Shown here one piece after another: positions 11,801 through 24,450 of a stretch of 64,000 nt of DNA. This DNA is from Mesaphorura yosii (lineage: Eukaryota > Arthropoda > Collembola > Poduromorpha > Tullbergiidae), in the NCBI GenBank assembly GCA_009869945.1, contig WIXG01000168.1, positions 102,837 through 166,836 on the forward strand, read 5' to 3'. The translations under genes and the position numbers were made by a program. How positions within the stretch are numbered: position 1 is the first letter of the stretch; each line of letters begins with the position of its first letter. Under the pieces are notes generated by a model. It searched no databases. It was not told the DNA's origin and was given only the letters and a program-made list of their open reading frames with translations.

Positions 11801-14800
11801 GAAAACTCGTACTTCTTGTGTTAAGAAATAAATTCTGTAAAAATCTGACTCTGTTAATTGAAATCTGAGCTAGACTATGAGCTAACTTACATTTGCATTG
11901 CACGCGCATACCTTTCATGAGTTGGCCAACAGCGACGAGCTCGGTGACAGCCGTCGCGATCTCGCGTGAACTGTTGGACAGCAGGTTTTTGCTGTCGCTT
12001 CCAGGATGGTCCACAGCTTGCAGAACCACTTGGAGAAGTTCGCGGTAGAAAACAGCGACCTGTCTCGCGGCTGTAAGCAAACGTTCTCGGAGGTCTCCTT
12101 CCACGCCGAGTGCAGCGGACTTCGAGACGGTGAGCAAATCGGATATGGCTTTTCTTCCCATGTTCGCGGCAACAATGACATCATCCTGCCGGCAGCTGGA
12201 ACCAGCAGCCACCGCCTTTGCAGTCGCAGTTGTTACGGGCTTTGTCACTCGAACCAACTCTTCAGCAGTTGCAGGTCGTCCTCTTGGTATTTCAGGCGAA
12301 TCGAATGCCTGCGATTCGGGAATGTTATTTATAAGAGATTGGTATCATGAGAATCTTTTCTCAGTCCGAGTTAATACTCACCCTGATTTCCTGCCCGATT
12401 GCCTCGATCGTTGCCTCCAGCGCCCTTGTTCCTCGGGTGTGTTCATCCTCAACAGCTTTCACCGTTTTCAGCAAAGACGTAACATTCGTCACCATGATCT
12501 GTGAAACACAAACAAACGGCCGCATGAATCAGTTCAACATAATTTTGTACACAGCACAACTTGTCTAGTCTACACATCAATGGTTAGTCATTCCTATTTG
12601 TTAGATGGTTAGGTTGCATTTGTCGTGCTTCAGAACTTAAAACTAGGACTAATTGTGTTCATTCATTCAAGTTTTGAAGAACGCAGATTACATATACAAT
12701 TCGAAGCGTTCGCATTCAACGCCTGGCTGAACTGAGACAAGTTCATTCACTCAGTCGATGAGAATTTGGATCAATCATAATTAGTAGTGTGAGAGTAGTC
12801 ACTTCTCTACGAATAAACGAATTCGTCAAAGATCAGAACTATTCTGATTCATCATTCATCTTTAAACAACGATGCCACAGACTCCACAACATCGATAGTA
12901 TTAAAATCTACTTAACTACTCAAAAGTAACACGGTGTGTTAGAGAGATCGGTTAGACAAAAAGGACTCACGTCAGACACCAAGATCAAGATCTATTCTTT
13001 CATCAGTTTGTCTAGAAAGAAGTGTTTGAGGCTACCTTACCTTCTGATTCTAGAAAGAAGAGAGACTGCTACATCTCATCAAAAATAATTGACCTACACG
13101 AGTGCTTTTGCTAAACAGATTACATGCTAAGGATTTATTGCTCCAAAGAAAAGAAAAATAAGTCAATTTCTAACAAATGTCAATGCTTTTCTGATATGAT
13201 AATGACGATTAAGTTCGGAAATCAAAAACAGCGACAAGAAAGACAAACTAAAGTGAAAGCTAACAGTTTCAAGAATTATCGAAAGAAAAAGACTGTAAAC
13301 TTGGGAAAGGTTATAACGAATATTCAAACTGGCAGTGCCACTTCTATTCTACTATAAGGTTCCAATCCTAATTGCCTGCCGAGAATCCAGTAAAACATTC
13401 GAAAGAACGAAAGATTGCTAATGTGCTAGTAATCATTTGTTGGAGTCCGTGGCATCAACAGGCGGATTGTGTTGTGCAATATTGTCTTCATCTCCCGGAG
13501 GAGAGGAGATGACAGTCGATTCGATATGCTGGTTTGAGTTCGGCTCCGCAGCCTCTGCACTTTCGTTTGTCGTCGAAATATCGACATCTGCGCCAGAAAC
13601 CTCCTCAAGTTGTGATTGCTCCTGTGACTCCTCCACACAACACAACACACTCAACTTCAGCTACTTATCATCATTTTAGAATCATTGACATTACGAAATC
13701 AAATCATTAAAGAGCAAGGACGATTAGTCGTGAAACCAAAATGAGTTCTCAATTCCAACTTTCAACTCGAACTAGTTCAAATATGGTTTGTTTCATGCTT
13801 CCTTCAAAATTTTCCTGCAGCTGGGTTTAATTTTAATGGCAAACATGGTTAGAAACGTGGTTTGGACGGGTACAGATTCAAAAGTCATCAATGATAGGAA
13901 CAAAGACCGCTAAACTAGCCACTCTAAGAGTTTAGCATGTTTTAAGCCACTTCTGTCTTAATTCACTTGAAACCAAACTAAAACTGTCTCAGAAGCGTAT
14001 ATCTATTGACTATTCTAGCTTGTCTAAGATTTCTAGCTAGCGTGGAATGAAAACGTTTAGTGGACGCGAAGGGGGTGCGATTTAATGAAATGATTACCTT
14101 GGCCGACTCCTTCAGCGCCATCATCGAGGGATCGTTGGATCCTTTCCCGGCAGCCGACTTGGTTGAATGAATGAGGTCATACAAAGAGCCCGCAACATCT
14201 CTAACCGAATTGATTAGCATCACTTGTGACTCGGGGTTGTTGGAGCCCAGGCTCGCCGCACCGAATTTGACAGCCTCCGCGAGTTGGATAATTGTGGCGA
14301 CCGCATTTTGTGCGCTTGCTGCCAATTGCTCTTGTGTGGATGCAGCGCCTAATAAATTGGTTTGAAAGAAGAAACATATGATTTCGTTGTCGAAGTTAAC
14401 CCGAAGGAGTCTGACCTGGAAGCAACCATGGAAAAGCTCAAAATTCTTACCAGTTACAAGTTTCTTGGTGTCTTCCACCAGGGCCTTGGCTGTTTTCAAA
14501 ATATTTTCTCGGTGGTCAGCAAATGTTTCTTCACCCTCCGCATGCAGAGTTCCTGAGGTTGCAAACATGATTGTTGTATCCAAGTCCCCGATAATGCCAG
14601 AAACTGTTGATGCAGCGTTGATGCATGCCTGAGTTCCTCGGGATCCTGGTTTTGTAGCAAAACGCTTTTTAGAACAAGAGTTGGCTTGCTTTTCTGGTTT
14701 GATTAGAACACAAGAAGCTTACCAGCTTGAAGTGCAGCCAAAATGTCCGACACCTTGTCCGAGACAACTCGGTTGGAATCCGCGAGATCTCTTTGTGCGA

Positions 14801-17800
14801 AAGCGTCATGAGGTGCGAACTGAACCGCTCCGCCATGTCTAACGAGGTCAATACAAGCTCTTCCCAATTCTTGCACACCGCAACGAATTCTTATCCCAAT
14901 GTCCTGGCTGATTGTCGTCGAGACGGCTCCCCTCGCGTCGTTTGCAAGTTGAATGTAATGATGCGATATTTCTGACGAGAGTGCTGGTATTTGGTTCGGG
15001 TCCGTTGTTGACTTGAAAACCATCTCTTGCGAAAGACGGGCGATTTCCTTCGCCGAGTTTACCATCCTGCTCTGGTAGTCAACATATCCCTCACTTCCGG
15101 CTCCGAAATTGCCTGCCTGATCCAGTTTTACCATTGAGGCACCAATCGACTCTGTGATTGAAGCAACGTGACCTCCTACTCCAGACGAAATTCGTTCAAG
15201 TGACTGCTTCAGATCGTCGAGGCCTTCTTGGAAGCACTACAAGGAAACACATACATGTTGCCATATATTCCTCACACTTTAAAATGGCAATGATCAACGA
15301 AACAGCTTACCTGAGAACTCAAGTCGAGTTCTGGGTGGAGTGAAGTAGCCTTTGGATTTCCGCCAGATTCTTTCGCAGCACATACAAATTGAACAGCGCT
15401 CTCAAGCACTGTGCGAGAACGTTCCAGGATATTCACTTGCTCTTTGGTTTCAACAATGTTGGAAGACACTCCAATTATGTTCGACACCAATGATTCAATG
15501 ATGGTCGCCATTGAAGTTACATGATGCCCTAGGTTCTCTGCTTGGGATTTTCCAGCGTGACAAATTGGATCAATGTGTTCTTCAGCAAGTCTCAATGCGG
15601 TTTCGGCGTTTTGAACAAATCCCTGAAGAGTGTTGTCTTTCCGAGCAGGCAAGTTTTGTGAAACTGCTGACAATGAAGCTTGATTCAGATCGCGCAGCAA
15701 ATCTTGCAATTTGTTGATGCCAGTTTCGCATTCCCTTTGCCCTGGCGCTTTCTCCCTGCAAATAGCCAACGAAAAGGCTGTAATAAAGCGTGTACGCATA
15801 CTTAAGACGATCAAGTCGAATCAAAAGGCGTCACATACCTCAGCGCTGTGACCAATTTCTTGATGGCATCAGAAACGTGTTTGCTGTGCTGGGCCAGCTG
15901 TTGCCACGTTGGTGGGTCCTTCGGGTTTATGGCCAAAGACTTGGCCGATTGCAACATGCTGCATGAACCCTCGATAACGCTTTTGCCGGCTGACACAATG
16001 GGCTGCTGTGTGGCTCTACCCTTGGTGCTAATCTTTGCCGATACTGGAGCAAATTCGGGTTGAGACGCATATTGCACCAGTGAATTGATTGACCTGACCA
16101 AATCACTTGTTGCTTTCACGCAACTTTCTTTCTTTGCGTTTGACTGATCGTGGTCCAGGGCTTTGATTTCTTTGACTAAGATGGATGTAGCGCTTGCGAC
16201 TTCTTTCGCCATTTGAACAAACTGCAAATATCAAACACAAACCGCATGCATTAATAGACCGCACTTGATCAATAAAATGCTTATTAGATACGACTCTGAA
16301 ACTAAGTTACCATTCGCTTGGTTGACCCATCGCTTGTTCTTTCGGAGGCGGTACGACAAGCGTTGCACAAAGCCGATGTGTGCTTGGCAATTGTGGTCGC
16401 TGCAGCCAGAATTTGCTGCTGAGTGACTTTGGGATTCGAGAGTGAGTGACATGCAGTTTTGATATTTTGCGAGGATTCGTTAATGGCATGAATGTCAACA
16501 AGACCTGGTCGGCCAGCGATGGATGTCGAGTCGGCCGCAGCGAGCAAGTACGCGGCTTGAGCTGAACTTTCAACCAGCCCACAAATTGCGTCGGCAGCAG
16601 AATTCACTGAATTGCCAAACTGGTCTAATCTGCCTTCCTTCGCGTAGTTGGCAATGCCAGTCATGCTGTCGCCCAGCAGTTTGGATCTGTCAACCACCGC
16701 TTGCTGGCAGTCGAAATAGGAAGCATTGCTCAAAGGTTCACTTGGATTCTCAAGCAAAGGTTTCAAAGCTTGAATTCGTCGGACAGCATTGTCGCACTCC
16801 TTTTGTCCAGGAGCAGCAGATGAACACGCGTCAATTAATTGGTTGAGACTGTCGCTCACGGCTCTGAAATGCGAGGAATTAAACTTAATGGCAGAAAAGA
16901 AAATTATAAGCAGCATGCTGGATTTCTGAGTCCTTACCTTGCAGCAGCGTTGAGCTGATTTCTGACACCTGGAGCTTCAGAGTTTGTCGACACAGACTTC
17001 GCAACGACGAGGAAGTTTGACGTGACTACCGACACTTGGCGCAAAGTGACTATGATCTCTTCTTGAACCTGCACGTCTTCGTGCAGCGATGCGAGCTGAT
17101 GACCGGCATTTATTAAGTGAACGGTCTTGGAACTGAATACCTTTGATTCTTGACCAAGTTTTGCCGGATTTGGTGCAACATTTGTGATTTGGAAGGCCGA
17201 ATCTGCAACTTCAGTTGACAGCTCCTGAATTTCCGTTTGCAATTGGCCGTAATTCTTCCCAGCAAAGCCGTTGAAAGCCTGAGCAGACTTTCCTCGTTCA
17301 ATATTTTCGCTCGCATTTGTGATGCTTTGAATTGCAGAATCGATGTCCTTTTGCCCAGGAATGGAGTCTCGGACACGATTCAGTGCTTCATGAACATCTC
17401 TGGCGAGAGGATTGAGTTCTCTTTCTCTGTACTCTCTGCTTTCTTTGGAGATGATCAGAGTGGAACTCTCTCGCAAAAGCGTCCAGCTCCTTTCCAGCAC
17501 TTCTTCAGTTGCTATTATGACCTGCATCGGCTGGCCTGTGATTGAGGCTACGGCTCTGCCGGCGGAAGCCAAGTCAGCCAAACCTGATGACATTCCCTGA
17601 GCTGAGCTGGTCGCACCTTCCTCATCCGAGATGGCAACTGAATTGACCAATTGGTCCGTGCAGGTGGATACTTTACGAATGCTGGATGTCAATCTGAGAT
17701 AAAGATAACACTTCTTGACTTACTATTCAACGATCTACTGAGGAAAAACTTTTCGGAATTTTACAATCATAAGATCATACCTTTGAATTGCATTCTGTGG

Positions 17801-20800
17801 CGTATCTCCCGGTAGCGGTCGTAGTTCGTTTCTAAGTGCATCTTTCTTGCAAGCAATTATGTCCTCTTTCGCTTCACGAACTTTCTCAGCTGCTGATTCC
17901 AATTGCTTCTGTGGCTGTGACGTAATTTTCACAAAGCCGCTGTCTGCTTTCATTCTGTCGACTGCAGTTCGGAGCTCTAATTCAAGTAAAATATGGCGAT
18001 CAGCATTGACTCAGAAATGGTCTAAGACGCATTGATTTAGCCAAGCATGCGTGTCCTACCGACTAATTCAATCGCGAGCTTCTGCGAGCACTGTCCCAAG
18101 TGTCGAGCGGCTGATGGATCATCGATGAAGCTCGCGGCAGTTTTCGTAGTTGAGACGAGCGAGTTTGTTGGTCGAACAAACTTGTCTGTCGCTTCAATCA
18201 GCGTGATTTGTGCGGCTTCGTCACTTGTTTGAAGGGATGACTTGACGGCACTCACGAGTGATGGAATTACATCAGCCACAGCCCTGCGATGCAGAAATCC
18301 GAGTTTATCATACAAAAATTTTCATCTCAACTACCACGTGAAAAATTCCACACGTTTCGTCTTGAAATTTACCTGCAATCTGAAGACATGGACTCTCGGG
18401 TGGTTGCGTTAGTACAATGCGGGCTGGCACTTTGAGCAGCTGCAAAAGCATACAACGCCAATACATCTGTTAAGACTTGTGACACTTCATAAACGACTGA
18501 TTTACTGGTAGCTAGTAACCTGCAATGACTTGTGCAGCAGCGTTGGCAGCGTTCTTTGCTGCAGACTCGAGTCGCCTCAGAGCTTTGCGTTGAACTGCTC
18601 CACCGGCGGCCATGTTAGTTGCTTCTCGGAGGTCTTGAGCAGCTTGTCTCAATTGATCTTGTGTCGCAGGAGCATTCGGATTCGACGCGCATTTCTTCGC
18701 GGCTTCAACGAGTCTCGAAGTCTGATCAAAAGGAGGAATTATAGTTATGATCATGTTTAAATGCACGTGCCGCACTGCTTACCGCTTCGGCCAACAATTT
18801 GGCTGCAACAATCAGTTTCTTCTGCAAGTCAGAGTCCGGGGTCTTTTCTGCTTCTCCCTTGATGGCTTGAATCAGTTGGGCTGTGGCCTGAGCCAGAATT
18901 CTGGCCTGACGCACCATTTCAGCCGAGTCGTCACTTGTCATAATCTTGTCTGTAGCGAGATAAATTGTATCGACTGCGCCTTCTTGCAAGTTGTCTTGAA
19001 CTGAGGCTCTTGTGCTGGGCCTTCAATTAAAATTACAACGATTGATTAGATTCGAAACTCAGTTGAGTTAAGTCAGCAACGGTTGTCGACATTTCTTACC
19101 GAATATGATCCAGCAAGCGTGTCAATGACTCAGACACGTCTCTTGCGGCGCTTTGCAGATCTCCCTTGAGAGCATTATCTGCAGTTGAAGAGTTGCAAGT
19201 TGTCAGTACAACCTCGACGGCTTGGGCTACCTTTCGAGTTGCGCCCATCAATTCTCCGCGGCACTTGTTATCGTTAATCTGCAGATTTTTGCGATTCACA
19301 CATTAGTCGTGTACGAGCAGCAATAAAATTCATGGCAAACGAGATTCTTACCGTAGGAGCAACAACTTTGGCACAGGCGACAAGTTCCGACGCAGCTAAT
19401 GCCGTTTGCGACGCGGAAGCAATAATTTCCTCTCTGACTGGCGCATCGTCAATCGTTGCAGCGCACTTCTTCGCTTGAACGACGAGAGCAGCTGATGAAT
19501 TTGCAACTGATTTGGCTAGACCGAGCAGCACATCTTGTGCTTCATCGCCCTCTTCGATTGTGTTAAGCACGGCCCTGGAAGCATCGCCAACTTTTCCAGC
19601 CGCACTCAACAAATTCTGCCTCGGCTACAGATAAGATGTGGAATTCGTAAGGCTTTCTTTTATTATCAGCTGCGTGTGCGTCACGCGAAAAGATAATGAT
19701 CTTGTTGTACCTCTTTGGTGCCAGGCTCTGCCGCGTCGAGAAGCTCAGAGAATGCAAAGCATAATTTCCTGGTTGCATTGATCAGTGAATCGCCCTGGTT
19801 CTGATGCTCCATCAATGCCGCGATCATGCGAACATCTTTGGTCACTTCTGGCAGCCCGGATGAAATGGAGCTGACGGCCTCTCCCACGGCTCCGGAGTCG
19901 ACTTGGTCTTCCGATGTTATTGTGAGCATGTGAGCCGTGGCCGCGTTCATGGCAGTGATCTGGATGTGCACATTTTCTTTCTTTGTGTCCAACGTAGTCT
20001 CTCTCCATTTCGTTGACGCCTAAAGAGCAAGACTAATTGTAACAATGCAGTCATAAATCACCTTTTAAGGCTCAAGGTCACTTTGGCCAAAAGTACTGCG
20101 ACAAGCGTTCGTTCCTATTAAAATCGAAATACATGCATTGATTCGATTGGTTGCATTATCAGTGCAGATTGACAATTAAACAGTGCAAGAGTGCGTGGGG
20201 GAAGAGGTATGTTTGAGACGAGGATTCAAGACTGGAAGGGAAAGAAACAAAACACACACATAAAGATGCCAGTGAAGAGTGAAAACGAAGTACGAATTTG
20301 AGTACTTTCTCAACGAAGTCAAGTTTATTCGGCAAAGAAATGAATACTGAATACAATAAAACGAGTACTGCTGCTTAACTACAAGAGCTGATAAATGAAC
20401 CTGCGAAATCGAAATGTAAAATTTAGAAGAGATGATTAAACGTTACGGCTGTTAATCGATCAGTAAAGCCAGGCCCGTGCTAATGTTTAGGGTAAAATCC
20501 TAGCTCAGCTTTGTTAGGCATCTGAGAAATTCTCGACGTTGCAGCATCCGAAAACCTTTGCCAAATTAAATGTTATGTGTTTCTTTAGTGAACGCACACT
20601 TCACGCCCAAGGTTAAGTATATGAGTAAGTTAGGATTAGGAGGTGAGAGACCATCGCAATCGCAAGCTCAACGCCAAGCCGGTCAAGCCAGCAAGCTAAT
20701 TATAGTCTACTACTATTCGACTAATCATATGCATGCAATGAAATGCGAGCAACAAGCTTGTACGTGTATTCGTGTAAACTCTGTATTTCAACAGTAATTG

Positions 20801-23599
20801 GTTGCTCTTGAATAGTGGAGTCGATAATGACTCACCGGGTCGTTCCCAAGCGGTGGAAGATTCAGTGGAGTCTTCAGATAGTCAACAGACTTCTCGATGG
20901 CTTGCTTCCCACTCGTGATTGCCTTGCGCGTGCTCGACATTGCGTCTGTCATTTGGAGTTGCTGAACCTGTAATTACAGAGAACGGAATGAGTAATTTGT
21001 CAAAGGCTGATTGTAACGCGTGTACGACATAAGAGAAATACAAGTGAGGGTTAATCATGCGATGAAAGAAGAACAGTGAAAGCTAGAGAATGTCAGAAAC
21101 TGTGTTGGGTCGTACTCGAGGATGGCGTAGAATCCGATATCCTGTCATTTCGGATTTAAAGCAATGATTACAGCAATTATCCAGTCCCAACGAGAGAGAG
21201 AGAGAGAGCATGCGCAAATAGAAGAAGGGAGACAATTCAGAGTCAGTCAAGGGAAATTTGCATTAACCCGAAGCCAAAGACACACGATTAAACAAGACGA
21301 ATTCAATAAATTTTGTAGAAAACACGCACAAGAGAAAGACGAAATCAGCAGCATTGAGTTTAGTTTTGTAGCGGAATTAGAAGGCAGATCATTCAAAATG
21401 TTATGCGTCAACTGGAAATGGAATCCGTGGATATTTTCCTTACCGCTGGTTGAGGGCTGTACGCGACATCCAATTGACGTTTCTCAGAAATGTGCTTTAT
21501 ATTTTGTATGTATCCTGCTTGAATTTGATTTACACCTGGGGAATATTGAAACCGAAGTGCCTTATGTCACTCGAAATTTTGATAGGTTTGGACTCAAATG
21601 GTCTACAAATGGCTTCGGTCTTTGGCTCTTAATTCAAAGTGCGTTCGCACTTTGCATTCACAAGCTGCAATTCATACCTTCGGGTCCAGGCTGGATGACA
21701 GCTGGCTTGGCAACTGAATCCGTCACGATAGGAGTGGGCTTCGCCGGAAGTTGACGCTGAACCGTGGTCGCGTGGAACGGACTGACAATTTCCTCGACCA
21801 GAGTTGAGCCTTCATCGCCTTCGATTCCAAGATGATCTTTGGCTTGTTTCTGCGCATTTAAGAGAGTATGGCTTGAGCTTTCCATGCGCGTCTCACTCGA
21901 TTGTCAGAGCGTTCACTCGTACTTACCTTCTTAAGTATAATGTCGATATATCCGGCAATGAGCTGTGCAATCTGTTCTCCTTCCGGAGTCTGGACACTGT
22001 AGTACTGGTCCGAATAGTCACCAAAATCCTGAAAAGAGGAAGAGGAAAAGAGGATCAGCATTCTTGAATGTTTAATTCTGACTCGGCACTGGAGAAACTG
22101 ATTTCTTACCAGAGTAAATGTATTTGGCGACGCGGCCCAGCGGCGGACCGTTGTCAGTGGCCATGTCTTTAGAATTTCTTTGGTACGCTCGTCAAGACGC
22201 AAGACTGAATCCTTTGTCACTCCAAGAAGACGCGGAACCAGTTTGTTCTTTCCAGGCATTTTCTCCTTGACAAGGAAGAAAGTGACGCCGTACGTGTCCA
22301 AGGCGCGCGCTGTTTTGGCGTACAACGCTTTAGCATCCAGTTCACTCAGCCCAATGTGCTTGCGGTGTTCCAAGAAAACTTTCTTCTCAATACTCTTAAC
22401 CTTCATGTACGAACTGGGCAGAAAGTCCTTGAGACTGAAAAAGAGTTGGAATATGCAATGATGTCGCTGTCTCTGCATTGGTCAAATGGTTTTGATGATA
22501 TGAAATCCTACTCAAGAAATCCCGGTCGATGTTTTTGCGGAGCATGATCACCAAACTGAATTTGACATTGAATCCCCGCAAACTCGCACGCCTTCTCCTG
22601 TGTGACTGGGTGCGTTCCGTCGAGAATTGCATCTCTGGCTTGCACGTACAACAGGTTCAATTGAACAGGGTCGTGGGAATCGATGTTCTGATCAGAAAAG
22701 AAGAATTTTCTTCGCAACAATAGAACTTCATGCTCCTCAATTCCTTGTTCACGAAGAGTCTTTGAGTGATCCACCCAATTCACTGTCAGAACCAAAGTCG
22801 GAATCAGATAAGCTTTGGCTTATTCAACCTCGCATTTCAAACAATGGGTTTGGAGATTTACTTTCGTCGTCCGTTTTCAATTTCTTTCTCAACTGTTCCA
22901 TTTTAGCATCTCTTTCCTTCTCCTCTCGTTTCCTTCGCAGCGTCAGCGTGCCATAATTCTCCGGACGATTTGGAGAGTCATTCTCGTCCTGAATTTCTCT
23001 AACTAGACTGTACTCGTCATGATTTGTAATACCTGAACAGAATTCAAGCCCAGATTTTATCATTCGTGTAGGAAGAAGTTGACTTCTTCATCATTGCCGC
23101 GTGCGAATTTACCCATTTTCGTGCAAATCACGACCATCAGGTTCGCCACGTTTTGACTGTCATCGACCATCATTGTTTTGTTGGTTCCGTCCAATGTACG
23201 CACTTTCAGCGTTCGCATTTTTCGTCGATACTCAATTATGTCGGCATTTCTGAGTAAGTAGTAGTCTAATGTCTTCCCTGGCTCTAGCCAGGCCCCGCTT
23301 CCGTAAAATTCGCCAGGAAGAAACAGGCCGTAGTCTTTCGCTAAAATGTGCAAATGCAAAAGCCGTTAAGTTTATGCAGAATGCAAAGCCTCATAAGGCA
23401 AGAATTATAAAGTTAGGCTCCTGTACGTTGGCGAGTGATATCAGGCAAAGAAGTGAGACTTACGTTGGCCCATGTCTGGAAGCTCCGCACACTTATCTCG
23501 AATAATTTTGCAGGCATCAAAGATGGTGGTGGACGGGTCGAATTGAAGTGTTTTGGTAACACTCTTCTCAATAATATTAATTCGGAGGGAGAGAGCCAT
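8849..23599 (-). CDS. rhea: Talin, complete gene
   Basis: 34 coding exons encode 2835 residues, with every junction in phase: 23464-23599, 23113-23340, 22862-23032, 22512-22782, 22110-22434, 21927-22028, 21678-21849, 21444-21535, 20836-20967, 19711-20019, 19352-19624, 19100-19278, 18783-19020, 18520-18721, 18373-18439, 18060-18283, 17781-17976, 16938-17693, 16311-16863, 15839-16221, 15311-15755, 14723-15236, 14451-14645, 14098-14348, 12382-12498, 11912-12308, 11112-11171, 10970-11034, 10467-10661, 10379-10402, 10250-10299, 10074-10176, 9844-10002, 8849-9772. Talin links integrin tails to actin at adhesions. The head FERM region spans about residues 1-410 (LLRRKFFFSDQN, NKLVPRLLGV, QLIAGYIDIILKK). 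The helical rod follows, with repeated PGQ(K/R)ECD motifs. The I/LWEQ actin-binding module ends near residue 2520. A Pro/Ser/Gln-rich extension (about 2529-2835) follows, as in insect talin. Start MALSLRINI fits the family. Confidence 0.96.
10379..10402 (-). other. rhea: 24-nt in-frame talin microexon
   Basis: An exon of only 24 bases encodes MVAAATHS, the start of a helix in the I/LWEQ actin-binding region. It is flanked by an AG acceptor and a GTAAG donor. Vertebrate talin has MVAAATNN at this place, which supports the exon. Skipping it would keep the frame and remove eight residues. Confidence 0.85.
13433..13654 (-). CDS. Candidate alternative last exon of talin
   Basis: The 1.6 kb talin intron between exons 24 and 25 contains a minus-strand open frame of 73 residues that starts right after an AG acceptor (at 13655-13656) in phase 0. 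That is the phase in which talin exon 24 ends. The peptide is acidic and polar (EESQEQSQLEEV, PPGDEDNIAQHN) and ends in a stop. A minus-strand AATAAA lies at 13134-13139. If used, talin would end at about residue 2211, without the C-terminal actin-binding module and dimer helix. It could also be an unrelated nested exon or a chance frame; the acceptor lacks a strong polypyrimidine tract. Confidence 0.35.
   Translation of the reverse strand: MSVLCCVEESQEQSQLEEVSGADVDISTTNESAEAAEPNSNQHIESTVISSPPGDEDNIAQHNPPVDATDSNK
21192..21209. repeat. Short (GA)n run in a talin intron
   Basis: About nine GA dinucleotides in a row, an ordinary microsatellite inside the intron between talin exons 8 and 9. Confidence 0.7.
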
Positions 23600-24450
23600 C
23601 GTTGTGGTTTGTATCAAAAGCTTGTATCAAATTTATAAAGAGCTTCTCTCAAGATAAAATATGTGTCGAAAGTTGAAGGAGCGGATTAGGCTTGAAATCC
23701 TCGTTATGCACGCTGAACTATGCTAGTCTGAACCATTCACGGCACAAGAGACAGGAACTCAATCTGAAATGAAACAAAAAAAAACAGTTCAGCGAAATGT
23801 AAAATTGTAGGGCATGAATTTTTTACGGAATTTCGGGATCGCTCGTGCTAAGATTGCCAATTACCAAACAAATCAGAGTCAAAGACGATGATGGACTGAA
23901 TTTCATCCTTCTTCAGCCAAAGCAAGTACCAAATTATTCATGCACCTGAGAATGGTCCACAATTTTCTTGTATTTACTGTCTGACCTTGCACATACAACC
24001 TTAGCTTAGTTTAACGTGGTTCCTGGAGTTCTGGGCCCCAACTACTAAAATTAAGTGCTCTGACTCTCACTGACGAGACGCAACTCTACGCACAATCGGA
24101 AAATGTGAAATGAATGAGACTTTACTGTTAGCATGCGATGCAACCAAGCAACTTCCTATACGTTTAAATTAAAGCTGTACTCTCAATGCACGCGGGACGG
24201 CAGGACACAACGCACGTCTGAACTGAACTTACTTGGTTAGTAGTGGTCTGTTGTGGTGCTTGTTTGCAGTTTGGTAACTAAAGGCTGCCGGTGGGCGTTC
24301 GCGATTCCAAAATAGGCAATAAACACAAGACAAAGTGAAAGGGAACTGATTCATTAAATAATGAACCTCTGCACTCGTAACGTAAACTGCTGCTTTTTGC
24401 AGCAGATCTCGCACACATGTTCAATTGCGAGTGCAAATAAATGTTATTTT
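23600..24450 (-). promoter_or_regulatory. Talin 5' leader with probable untranslated exon, and promoter region
   Basis: Upstream of the talin ATG there is a good minus-strand acceptor (TTTCATTTCAG, around 23766) and further up a strong donor reading AA then GTAAGT (around 24233). This suggests a leader intron of about 470 bp and a first untranslated exon within about 24235-24450. A second GC-richer patch with an ACCAATCAGC box near 25015-25027 could be another start region. No TATA box was seen. Confidence 0.4.

Noticed and set aside
21164-21754. 196-codon plus-strand open frame
   Set aside because: It lies antisense to talin exons and introns, and its translation has no pattern of a known family. 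Two talin exons on the other strand (21444-21535 and 21678-21849) explain the openness.
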